Source: Brevibacillus reuszeri (GTDB lineage: Bacteria > Bacillota > Bacilli > Brevibacillales > Brevibacillaceae). From it: a DNA stretch of 64,000 nt. How positions within the stretch are numbered: position 1 is the first letter of the stretch; each line of letters opens with the position of its first letter. Positions 17,309 through 24,876 of the stretch are shown in pieces. The notes under the pieces were generated by a model that was given only the letters and a program-made list of their open reading frames with translations, made no database searches and was not told where the DNA came from. The DNA lies in NCBI RefSeq assembly GCF_002897295.1, contig NZ_BEXF01000022.1, positions 1-64,000 on the forward strand, given 5' to 3'. The position numbers and the translations under genes were made by a program.

Positions 17309-18334
17309 TTATGCTCCGATATATTTGGCGTGCAGCGTACGTGCCAGGCTGCTGTCGTCTGTACCTTGGACGAGCACACGTCCATCGGGGAAAACAACAA
17401 GCGTATACGGCTCGACCCGAAAGCGCAGCAAAAACTTGTTTCGCTCGATTTGACCGAGTGGGGCAAGACGCTCAGCAAGCGCATCGAGATCGAGTGAGAT
17501 CGCAGCAGAGGGCGAGATTTGCACCGTATCGCGTCCACAAAGCGATACAGCTTGTCCTTCTGGCGTATCCGGCTGTAAAAAAGCAAACTCGCGCTGTCCA
17601 CAGGCGGGACAGTCTGCCCGGCGGCCATTTGAAACCTTGATCTGCTGATGGCGGTTGTTCCAAATCTCAAAATGCTCCAGGTTTGGATTGAGTGCATCTG
17701 TTGCGCCTACCAGCATTTTAAAAGCCTCTGTTGCTTGATAAGAAGCAACGATATGAATAATCGGACCGATGACACCTGCTGTATCACAGGTGGCCATTTC
17801 TCCCGGGTTCGGGGCCTCGGGGAAAAGGCAGCGCAAGCAAGGGGTCGTTCCCGGGCGAATCGCGGTAAAAGTCCCTGTCGCACTGACAGCCCCTCCGTAA
17901 ACCCATGGGATGCTGTGTTTGACGCAAACATCGTTTACGAGATAGCGAACTTGAAAGTTATCGGTAGCATCGAGCACGAGATCGACGTCAGTCAAATATT
18001 GCTCTGCATTGTACGCGGTGAGATCGGCAACAATCGGCTCAATGGTGACTTGCGAATTGATTTTACTCAGCTTGGCGTGGGCAGCAATCGCTTTTGGCAA
18101 ATGCTCGGCAGCATCCGACTCATCGTAGAGCATTTGGCGCTGCAAATTGCTTGGCTCTACAAAATCACGGTCAATGAGGCGAACAAAGCCGACTCCAGCG
18201 CGGACCATGTGGTTGGACAAGACGGTCCCGAGCGCTCCCATCCCGACAATGGCGACTCGGCTTTGCCCGAGCTTCTCCTGTCCACTTCGCCCGATCGGAG
18301 CAAACAAGATCTGGCGCGAATAGCGGGTATCCAC
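17309..18334 (-). CDS. moeB: MoeB/ThiF-type adenylyltransferase
   Basis: 341 aa from GTG 18334 with AAGGTGG upstream. The N-terminal Rossmann motif is GMGALGTVLSNH, followed by the ATP-contacting RDFVEPSNLQRQ and DATDNFQVRY. Cysteine pairs PCLRC and CPAC form the structural zinc site, and ATCDTAGVIGP carries the catalytic-Cys region. The last 90 residues are an extra domain, not a rhodanese. MoeB activates the C-terminal glycine of MoaD with ATP in molybdopterin synthesis. It starts 5 nt after the MoaD-MoaE fusion gene, which points to MoeB over ThiF. Confidence 0.85.
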   Translation of the reverse strand: MDTRYSRQILFAPIGRSGQEKLGQSRVAIVGMGALGTVLSNHMVRAGVGFVRLIDRDFVEPSNLQRQMLYDESDAAEHLPKAIAAHAKLSKINSQVTIEPIVADLTAYNAEQYLTDVDLVLDATDNFQVRYLVNDVCVKHSIPWVYGGAVSATGTFTAIRPGTTPCLRCLFPEAPNPGEMATCDTAGVIGPIIHIVASYQATEAFKMLVGATDALNPNLEHFEIWNNRHQQIKVSNGRRADCPACGQREFAFLQPDTPEGQAVSLCGRDTVQISPSAAISLDLDALAERLAPLGQIERNKFLLRFRVEPYTLVVFPDGRVLVQGTDDSSLARTLHAKYIGA

Positions 18335-18338
18335 GGTG

Positions 18339-19046
18339 TTATTCCACCTTTCCTTCTGTCATCTCCAAGGGGTTCCAGGGACCTTGCTGATGGCCCTTCC
18401 ATTCACTTCCATCTTCCCACATTTCTTTTTTCCATATCGGAACGATCTGCTTCAGGCGCTCGATCGCATAGCGTCCAGCCTCAAAGGATTCGTTGCGATG
18501 AGCAGTAGCGACTGCTACGATCACGGCGATCTCCTCGACAGCCAAATCCCCGATCCGGTGATGCATCGCGACCTCGGCACCGGGCCAGCGCTCCTCGATC
18601 TCAGTGGCAATCTGCTTCATTTTTTCAACGGCCATTGGAGCATATGCCTCGTAGGAAAGATAGACAGTCCGCTGTCCATGGGTAAATTCACGAACGGTTC
18701 CGACGAAGGTCAGAATCGCCCCTGCATGCGGATTGCTGACCAGGCGAACAAGCTTGTCTGCCTCAAGCGGCTCCGTCGTAATCGCAAAGCGAGGTGCTTC
18801 TTCACCGCCGCTGACCGGAGGGAGCAGGGCGACCTCATCAGCTGGTCCGATGACTTTATCTGGTGCAGCGTATTCATGATTAACCGAAACAAAGCAGCTT
18901 CCAAGCAGAGGAGAGAGGGCAGGATACTGTTCCCCGATTACCTGCAGAAGATCACGTACATTCGTATTTTCTGGCAGGGTCAATTGTATTTCTCGAACAT
19001 TGGCTCGCTCGGCTAGGCCAGCAAACAGCAAAATAGTAATCGTCAA
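18339..19046 (-). CDS. Molybdopterin synthase, MoaD-MoaE fusion
   Basis: 235 aa from TTG 19046 with AGAGGAG upstream. Residues 1-81 are the ubiquitin-like MoaD, ending in PPVSGG. The chain continues directly into MoaE (about 88-235), with LSYEAYAPMAVEKM, HRIGDLAVEE and WKKEMWEDGSEW carrying the active-site lysines. MoaD normally needs a free C-terminal Gly-Gly for thiocarboxylation, so this fusion must be cleaved after Gly81 or work in an unusual way. Fused MoaX of Mycobacterium tuberculosis is reported to be cleaved at the equivalent glycine. It is in one operon with the MoeB-like gene. Confidence 0.92.
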   Translation of the reverse strand: MTITILLFAGLAERANVREIQLTLPENTNVRDLLQVIGEQYPALSPLLGSCFVSVNHEYAAPDKVIGPADEVALLPPVSGGEEAPRFAITTEPLEADKLVRLVSNPHAGAILTFVGTVREFTHGQRTVYLSYEAYAPMAVEKMKQIATEIEERWPGAEVAMHHRIGDLAVEEIAVIVAVATAHRNESFEAGRYAIERLKQIVPIWKKEMWEDGSEWKGHQQGPWNPLEMTEGKVE

Positions 19047-19151
19047 GGCAACTCCTCTTTTCCCGTTGAGATAACAGTTCTCTATGGCTTGAAGATATCA
19101 TAATCGGGCACATATGCCAATGAGCGAGAGAGGCAAAACCTGCACACTAGC

Positions 19152-19970
19152 TTAGGGAGCAAAGCCTTTTTGACTCAAATACACGTCCTCTTTGCCAAAT
19201 ACGCGAACAAAACGCTCATATACAAGCTGAAAAGCGTCGGGATCATACCATTTTTCTTGTCCAAGCTGTTCATAGAGCGATGCTATTCCCAATTTCCTCG
19301 TTCTTTTTCCTCCGCTGCCATCTCCCATATAAAAATCGTCGATACACACGCGATTCACGAAAGGACGCAGGCGATGAGCGAACGCTTCGCTGCTCGGCAA
19401 AACGGGTGCAATGGCGACTTGTGTGGGGACGCCTGCTTCTGCCAGGAGCTGCAAGGTCCTAAGGCGTGCCTGAATCGGCGGTGCTTGCGGGGAAAAGTGT
19501 TTGCGGATGTCATCCAAATCCGTTTCTACGGTCATGCTGACGCGTACACGGTCCTGCATCGACAGCAGCAGATCGATATCGCGGCGAACTAGTGGACTGC
19601 GGGTTTGAACCAGCAGAAAATCGGGCGGGTCATCTGCCATGACCTCTAGCAGAGAGCGAGTAACCTGCTCCTTTTGCTCGACGGGCTGATACGGGTCGGT
19701 AGCAGAGGACATAAAGATTGTAACCCTCCCCTTCGCCTTTGCCCGTAGAAGCTCTTTGCGGAGCAGCTTTCCAGCTTCCTGCTTGATATCTACCCAAGTT
19801 CCCCACGGCTGATCGCGAAAAAGCGAGACAGGCATTTGCCGTACATAGCAGTACGAACAGGCAAATGAGCATCCCGTATACGGATTGAGGGAGTGTGTAT
19901 AATCGGAAAGAAATCCGCTTCCTTTATTCAGTAACGTTTTCGGATGCTTGTAAAATAAAGCAGTCTTCAC
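19152..19970 (-). CDS. SPL-family radical SAM protein
   Basis: 272 aa from the ATG at 19970 with AAGGAG upstream. The N terminus has the cysteine motif Cys34-X3-Cys38-X2-Cys41 (YTGCSFACSYCYVRQ), the [4Fe-4S] and S-adenosylmethionine binding signature. The sequence resembles the spore photoproduct lyase-like (SplB-type) branch; MSSATDPYQPVE and the VSMTVETD block are typical of that branch. It is shorter than true spore photoproduct lyase, so the substrate is open. It lies 11 nt downstream of the oxygenase gene and so belongs to the DNA-repair transcription unit starting with ogt. Confidence 0.8.
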   Translation of the reverse strand: MKTALFYKHPKTLLNKGSGFLSDYTHSLNPYTGCSFACSYCYVRQMPVSLFRDQPWGTWVDIKQEAGKLLRKELLRAKAKGRVTIFMSSATDPYQPVEQKEQVTRSLLEVMADDPPDFLLVQTRSPLVRRDIDLLLSMQDRVRVSMTVETDLDDIRKHFSPQAPPIQARLRTLQLLAEAGVPTQVAIAPVLPSSEAFAHRLRPFVNRVCIDDFYMGDGSGGKRTRKLGIASLYEQLGQEKWYDPDAFQLVYERFVRVFGKEDVYLSQKGFAP

Positions 19971-19981
19971 ATCGACTCTCC

Positions 19982-20695
19982 TTACTTGGCATCATGAAAA
20001 ATGATCCCGAGGCTGTACCTGTTTCCGGCAGTAATCGTACTAACGCCATGGCGCAGTGTAGCCCGATAATAACCACGTGCTCCAGCAACAGGTCGATGGT
20101 TTGTTGGGAAAATCAGCCCGGCACCTTGTGCAAGTGTAATAACATGCCCTCTGCTTTGTGCCCGAGGGCGCTGCTCCAGCAGTAAAAACTCTCCACCCGT
20201 GTAATCGATCTCTTTTTGACTCAGGACAAACACGACTTGAAAAGGAAAATAAACCTCACCATACAAATCCTGATGCAAGCAATTGTACCCGCCAGCCTCA
20301 TATTTCAAAAGCAGAGGAGTGGGACGGGATTGCCCATGCTGATGACAGTGCTCTAAAAAATCGGATAAAGCAGCGGGATAGATGGCTTCCCCTCCAAGCT
20401 GTCCAAGCCAGCGGTTTGCGGCTTTGGCAAGCTCAGGATAAAAGTTCTCGCGAAGCTGCTGCAACAGCGGCGGAAGGGGAGCTTGATAGTAACGGTACTG
20501 TCCAATCCCGAAGCGGTATCTCGCCATATCGATAGTGCTTCGAAAAAGAGCGTCATCGGAGTAGGTCGCGATGATGTCTTCGCATTGATCAGGCTCTATT
20601 ATGGGTGGTAGCGTGGCATAGCCTTGGTCGTCCAGCGTTTGTTGCAGGTAGGCCCAATCGAGAGCGGCGATCCGTTCGGAAAGACGATTAGGCAT
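19982..20695 (-). CDS. 2OG-Fe(II) oxygenase, predicted nucleic-acid repair type
   Basis: 237 aa from the ATG at 20695 with GGAAGGA upstream, overlapping the ogt stop codon by 8 nt. The double-stranded beta-helix has iron ligands His141 and Asp143 (CLHQDLYGEVYFPFQ) and distal His216, with Arg226 (AGNRYSLGIIFH) for 2-oxoglutarate. It resembles the Oxygenase-NA family (Pfam PF09859), predicted to demethylate damaged nucleic acid but not AlkB itself. Translational coupling to ogt and the nearby divergent alkA support a role in alkylation repair. The family assignment is from memory of the motif and should be confirmed. Confidence 0.75.
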   Translation of the reverse strand: MPNRLSERIAALDWAYLQQTLDDQGYATLPPIIEPDQCEDIIATYSDDALFRSTIDMARYRFGIGQYRYYQAPLPPLLQQLRENFYPELAKAANRWLGQLGGEAIYPAALSDFLEHCHQHGQSRPTPLLLKYEAGGYNCLHQDLYGEVYFPFQVVFVLSQKEIDYTGGEFLLLEQRPRAQSRGHVITLAQGAGLIFPTNHRPVAGARGYYRATLRHGVSTITAGNRYSLGIIFHDAK

Positions 20696-21236
20696 TTTGC
20701 ATCCTTCCTTTCGTGTGCTGGCCTGCGCCTTCAAGCTCAAGCAGCTTGGTCTTCATCTCCAAACCGCCGCGATAACCGGTGAGAGCACCATTTTTCCCGA
20801 TAACCCGGTGACAAGGAACGGTGATTAATACGGGATTGGCACCGATTGCTGTGCCTACTGCCCGCACCGCTGCCGGCTTTTGAATCTGCTGGGCGATATC
20901 CGAGTAAGACTTGGTTTCTCCATAAGGAATTTGGCATAGCGCATCCCAGACAGCGAGCTGAAAGGGTGTGCCCTGATAATCAAAGGGAATGGTAAATTGC
21001 TTCCGGCTTCCTTCTATATACTCGGTGATTTGTGTCGTATAGGGCTCTAGTGCGGCTGCATCTTCGACAAGCGTGCAATTGGGAAAGTGCTTATTTGTCC
21101 ATGCCACCAGCTCGTCGAATGGCTTGTTCAGCGAACCGACATAGCAAAGTCCTTTTGTGGTTGCTGCCAGAAACAGACTCCATTCCCCGGTAACGAGCTC
21201 TGTCCAAAAAACTGTTTGACTTTTATTTGTACGCAT
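20688..21236 (-). CDS. ogt: Methylated-DNA--protein-cysteine S-methyltransferase
   Basis: 182 aa from the ATG at 21236, with GGAGGAGG upstream. It transfers O6-methyl groups from guanine to its own cysteine in a suicide reaction. The acceptor is Cys142 in ITVPCHRVIG, preceded by the helix-turn-helix region YSDIAQQIQKPAAVRAVGTA and followed by LTGYRGGLEMKTKLLELE. There is no Ada-type N-terminal domain. It is the first gene of a three-gene unit (ogt, oxygenase, radical SAM protein) that diverges from alkA. Confidence 0.95.
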   Translation of the reverse strand: MRTNKSQTVFWTELVTGEWSLFLAATTKGLCYVGSLNKPFDELVAWTNKHFPNCTLVEDAAALEPYTTQITEYIEGSRKQFTIPFDYQGTPFQLAVWDALCQIPYGETKSYSDIAQQIQKPAAVRAVGTAIGANPVLITVPCHRVIGKNGALTGYRGGLEMKTKLLELEGAGQHTKGRMQNA

Positions 21237-21421
21237 ATCTATTTCCTCCTCCATCAACTACCGTTATTCAGTGTGTTCAACTTAAGCACAGTATAGCGCT
21301 GCCGCGGGCATGATGTACGGATTTTGGAATGGAACAGCAAGATAACGAAATAGGTTGTGATCCTGTTATGATAAAACAAAGAGAGCTGGCGAACGTATCA
21401 GGACCTGAATGGAGGATAACG

Positions 21422-22369
21422 ATGTATTCATATACGGAAAATCAGGGGTGGAAAGACTCCTGGGAAGACAATGGGCAAGAGCTGCTGCTGACTGTACCAA
21501 AGGAGTTTTCCTTTGCGCAAAATCGAAACTACTTGGCAGGTGCTCCCAATGAATGTCTGTTTCATCTGAGGGAGGAGCGAATATATCGAGCCATTCCTAC
21601 GTTGCGAGAGCTGTCGATTGTGGAAATTGGTGAGGCAGACCAGAACACTATGAGGATTCGGTTTCTGGGAGACACGGCGCCAACGTCAAAAGAGGGGCGA
21701 GCAGCCGTAGCCAGGTATGTACATGACTGGTTTGATTTGGATACGAATTTGCAGCCTTTTTATGAGCTGGCAAAAACCGATGCTCTTCTCAAGCGTGCAG
21801 TGGATTCGTTTTATGGTCTGCGCAATGTCGGGATTCCCGATTTATTTGAGGCGATCAGCTGGGGGATTATCGGTCAGCAAATCAATATGACCTTTGCCTA
21901 TACGCTGAAAAGGCGTCTGGTAGAGAGCTTTGGTCGGCAGGTAACATGTGAGGGTGAGGTATACTGGCTGTTTCCAGAGCCTGAGCGAATCGCTGCGCTT
22001 CGCGTAGAGGACTTGCATGCACTCAAAATGACAGGCAAAAAAAGTGAATACCTCATTGATGTAGCGAAACTAATCGTAGAAGGGAAAATGAGCAAGGAGC
22101 AGCTGCTCGCAGCTGGCTCAGGAAAGGCAGCAGAAAAACAGCTCGTTCAAATCCGCGGGATCGGCCCGTGGACAGCCAATTATGTATTAATGCGCTGCTT
22201 GCGAATTCCGTCCGCTTTTCCCATCGACGATGTGGGACTGCATAATGCGATCCGGCATCTTTTGGAGACAAAGGAAAAGCCTACAAAGGAGGAACTGATC
22301 CGACTGTCGGCGGGCTGGACGAACTGGGAATCCTATGCAACCTTTTACTTATGGAGATTTCTCTATTAA
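21422..22369 (+). CDS. alkA: DNA-3-methyladenine glycosylase II
   Basis: 315 aa from the ATG at 21422 with GGAGG upstream; the frame opens earlier without a ribosome site. The C-terminal half is a HhH-GPD glycosylase: SWGIIGQQINMTFAY (about 146-160), the helix-hairpin-helix VQIRGIGPWTANYVLMR, and the catalytic aspartate in PIDDVGL (Asp269/270). The N-terminal domain is the AlkA beta domain. It excises alkylated purines from DNA. It lies head to head with ogt across a 185-nt gap, so the two repair genes may share regulation, but I could not identify an Ada-box. Confidence 0.92.
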   Translation: MYSYTENQGWKDSWEDNGQELLLTVPKEFSFAQNRNYLAGAPNECLFHLREERIYRAIPTLRELSIVEIGEADQNTMRIRFLGDTAPTSKEGRAAVARYVHDWFDLDTNLQPFYELAKTDALLKRAVDSFYGLRNVGIPDLFEAISWGIIGQQINMTFAYTLKRRLVESFGRQVTCEGEVYWLFPEPERIAALRVEDLHALKMTGKKSEYLIDVAKLIVEGKMSKEQLLAAGSGKAAEKQLVQIRGIGPWTANYVLMRCLRIPSAFPIDDVGLHNAIRHLLETKEKPTKEELIRLSAGWTNWESYATFYLWRFLY

Positions 22370-22512
22370 ATATGGCACATCCTCCTCTATGTTCTCATTG
22401 CATTTCGAAAGCAGCGGGAGTAAGGTAAGAAGTAGATGACAGTGCGACCGATGAATTACACGTAGGCATGGTATTTATGGATACTTGCTTCCATGGAGGA
22501 TAGAGGATAAGC

Positions 22513-22995
22513 ATGAGTGACCAATTGACGCATTTTAACGAACAGAATCGGGCAAAAATGGTGGATGTCTCTGAGAAGGATATCACGAAGCGTGAAGCCA
22601 TTGCCCATAGCCAGATCATCATGAAGCCAGAAACACTTGCGCGTATTCGCGAGGGACGTGTGGAAAAAGGGGATGTTCTGGCGGTAGCACAGGTTGCTGG
22701 TGTGATGGCTGCGAAAAAGACGTGGGAAATCATCCCGATGTGCCATCCACTGCCACTGACTGGTATTGATATCCGTTTTTCGTTTGCAGATGAAACGACG
22801 CTTGAAGTCGAAGCATCTGTAAAAACCACGGGGAAAACGGGCGTGGAGATGGAAGCACTGACTGCTGTCAGTGTGGCTGCCCTAACCGTATATGACATGT
22901 GCAAGGCGATGGACAAAGGAATGGTTATTGGACCGACAAGCCTCCTCAAAAAGACAGGTGGAAAAAGCGGCGACTTCATGCGAGGAGAGAAGTAA
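22513..22995 (+). CDS. moaC: Cyclic pyranopterin monophosphate synthase
   Basis: 160 aa with GGAGGATAGAGG before the ATG. It rearranges the MoaA product to cyclic pyranopterin monophosphate, the first stable intermediate of molybdenum cofactor synthesis. Conserved blocks are MVDVSEKDITKREAIA, the MCHPLPLTGID loop (77-80 CHPL) and GVEMEALTAVSVAALTVYDM with the catalytic Asp128 region. The full family length is present. A transporter gene follows 3 nt after the stop, so the two are co-transcribed. Confidence 0.97.
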   Translation: MSDQLTHFNEQNRAKMVDVSEKDITKREAIAHSQIIMKPETLARIREGRVEKGDVLAVAQVAGVMAAKKTWEIIPMCHPLPLTGIDIRFSFADETTLEVEASVKTTGKTGVEMEALTAVSVAALTVYDMCKAMDKGMVIGPTSLLKKTGGKSGDFMRGEK

Positions 22996-22998
22996 CTC

Positions 22999-24255
22999 AT
23001 GAAAGAGAAATGGGAATCCTATCCGAGCAGCATTCGGCTTTTGGCGATTGCTGCTGTCATTTTCTCTACAGGTATGGCATGTATTTGGCCGCTTGTAACG
23101 ATCTATATTCACGATTTCCTAGGAAAGCCGCTTACTGTTGCCGGCTTTTTGTTGCTTTTGAATCAAGGGGCGTTTCTGGTTGGCAGTCTGGTTGGCGGGA
23201 TGCTGTTTGACCGTTGGGGGAAGATGAGAACGATCATTTTATCCTCTGCAGGAATCATTTTGATGTCGGTTTGCTTGGGCTTGACCCATGATTTTACGAT
23301 CTACACGATTTTGTTTTTATTAAATGGACTTTTTTACGGGACGTTGTCTCCGGTTATTAACGCACTCGCTGTTGTCTTGTGGCCAGAGGGAGGCCGCAAA
23401 GGGATCAACATGATCTATGTGGCGCTCAATGCAGGGGTAGCTGCCGGTGCTGCTTTGGGCGGGGTTCTGGCGAGCGTGTCGTTTGCCTGGACTTTTTTCG
23501 GAAATGCCTTTGCCCAAATTATCGTACTTGCCATGTTTGCCTTTATTTTGCCGCAGCATGTAAAAGCGATGGCAGCAGAAAAAGCAAAGAGCGGGGGAGA
23601 GCGTGCTCAGGCTGGGGAGACAGTGGGAAGATCGGCTCCTGTAAAGCCAGTGAAAAAGGTTGCCTGGGGCGCGCTCGTCATGCTCTGCGCAGGGCTTTTG
23701 ATCAGCTGGATCGTGTATGTCCAATGGACGACCGTCCTGTCCGCATATATGCAGTCACTAGGTATTTCCCTACGCCAATATAGCCTCTTGTGGACGATTA
23801 ATGGAGGTTTGATTTTGTTCGGTCAGCCGTTGATCGCGTGGGTCATTCGTCGTTTTGCTCGAACACTCAAGGCTCAAATGCTGCTCGGCTCGTATGTATT
23901 TGTTCTGTCGATGCTCATCCTGTCGCAAACGACCTCGTACGCTGGATTTGTCGCCGCGATGTTCGTTATGACACTAGGCGAAATGCTCGTATGGCCAGCA
24001 GTTCCGGCTGTAGCTGCCGAGTTTACACCAGAGGGACAGGAAGGCTTCATCCAAGGCCTTGTCTCAGGTACAGGCTCCGCAGGACGTATGCTTGGCCCAC
24101 TTCTCGGCGCTTTTATCTTTCAAAACTTCCAGGCCCAAGGACTGCTCTACATCATGGCCGGCCTGGCCCTGCTATCCGTCGTATTCTTTGCTTTCCACAG
24201 CTCTTTCCAAAAACGAAGCCACCAAGTGCCTGTACAAACGGCAGAAAAAATGTAA
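22999..24255 (+). CDS. Major facilitator superfamily transporter (DHA1-type)
   Basis: 418 aa. The ribosome site (AGGAGAGAAG) lies within the end of moaC. Twelve hydrophobic segments are evident, with the MFS signature GGMLFDRWGKMRT between helices 2 and 3 and a long cytosolic loop of charged residues (about 190-217) between the two halves. This layout is typical of drug:H+ antiporters. Coupling to moaC is tight, but nothing in the sequence shows transport of a cofactor-related substrate. Confidence 0.88.
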   Translation: MKEKWESYPSSIRLLAIAAVIFSTGMACIWPLVTIYIHDFLGKPLTVAGFLLLLNQGAFLVGSLVGGMLFDRWGKMRTIILSSAGIILMSVCLGLTHDFTIYTILFLLNGLFYGTLSPVINALAVVLWPEGGRKGINMIYVALNAGVAAGAALGGVLASVSFAWTFFGNAFAQIIVLAMFAFILPQHVKAMAAEKAKSGGERAQAGETVGRSAPVKPVKKVAWGALVMLCAGLLISWIVYVQWTTVLSAYMQSLGISLRQYSLLWTINGGLILFGQPLIAWVIRRFARTLKAQMLLGSYVFVLSMLILSQTTSYAGFVAAMFVMTLGEMLVWPAVPAVAAEFTPEGQEGFIQGLVSGTGSAGRMLGPLLGAFIFQNFQAQGLLYIMAGLALLSVVFFAFHSSFQKRSHQVPVQTAEKM

Positions 24256-24274
24256 TTCTCCTGTTTACGTATTG

Positions 24275-24302
24275 AAAAGACGCCCTGCGCGTCTTTTTTT
24301 GT
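24275..24302 (+). terminator. Terminator of the moaC-MFS unit
   Basis: AAAAGACGC and GCGTCTTTT pair around a 5-nt loop, followed by seven T. Confidence 0.85.
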
Positions 24303-24330
24303 TCTAAATAAGCAGGGAAAAACCACTCCA

Positions 24331-24556
24331 ACTGTCGTGAGGAAAACGGAGAAAATGCGAGGATCTTTGGGATACATCCCAAGCGGAGCGAAAAAAGCGA
24401 AGCACGCCCTTAAGCCTCCACCTTTGTGATGCCTCAGCGAATCCACCACTTTGGACGCGGTTTCGCTTTTTTCACGGAGCTGAGCAGGAATGCCCCCCAG
24501 CAAGTATCCCAAGAATCCGGAGCATTTTCTCCATTTTCCTCCCCACCACCACAGCT
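24331..24556 (+). repeat. Long palindromic structured element, copy 1
   Basis: Left arm 24339-24375 pairs with right arm 24504-24541 over about 32 base pairs with few mismatches. An inner helix pairs GCGAAAAAAGCGAA with its partner near 24460-24472. The core CCACTTTGGACGCGG is shared with copies 2 and 3. It begins after the terminator of the upstream operon and ends before the mtnE promoter, so it is not simply either of those. No conserved protein is evident in it. Confidence 0.85.
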
Positions 24557-24590
24557 CAAAAAAGTGCTTTTCCCCAGCGCCCCAGGTGTC

Positions 24591-24619
24591 TTGACACAAA
24601 ACACCCGCTCAAGTAATAT
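24591..24619 (+). promoter_or_regulatory. Sigma-A promoter of mtnE
   Basis: TTGACA at 24591-24596 and TAATAT at 24614-24619 with a 17-nt spacer. Transcription would start near 24626, just before the riboswitch. Confidence 0.75.
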
Positions 24620-24653
24620 AAAATTGCTAAAAACATTATATTCCGTGTGCTTT

Positions 24654-24832
24654 ACTTATAAAGAGAGGCGGAGGGACTGGCCCTATGAAGCCCGGCAGCG
24701 GATCTGTTTTCAAATCGATTTAGATTGAAGAAACAGATGCTGTGCCAATTCCAGCAGGATCTTTCCTGGCAGATAAGGACGTGACGAAGCTGATCTACCC
24801 CTTTTTCTGTAAAGAAGGAGGGGTTTTTTTGC
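24654..24832 (+). promoter_or_regulatory. SAM-I (S-box) riboswitch with terminator
   Basis: The aptamer has the S-box consensus: CTTATAAAGAGAGGCGGAGG, then GACTGGCCCTATGAAGCCCG, then GTGCCAATTCCAGCAG, closed by AGATAAGG near 24771-24778. A terminator follows at 24797-24830 (CCCCTTTTTCT/AAGAAGGAGGGG plus a T run). High S-adenosylmethionine should favour termination and lower mtnE expression. Confidence 0.93.
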
Positions 24833-24876
24833 AGTGTAGAATCATGCAGTACCCGACAGAAAGGAAATGAAGAACG

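Noticed and set aside
24147..24728. Open frames within palindromic element copy 1 (both strands), and like ones in copies 2 and 3
   Set aside because: Frames differ among copies and have no ribosome sites. The plus-strand peptide similarity (ESGAFSP) follows from nucleotide likeness of the arms.
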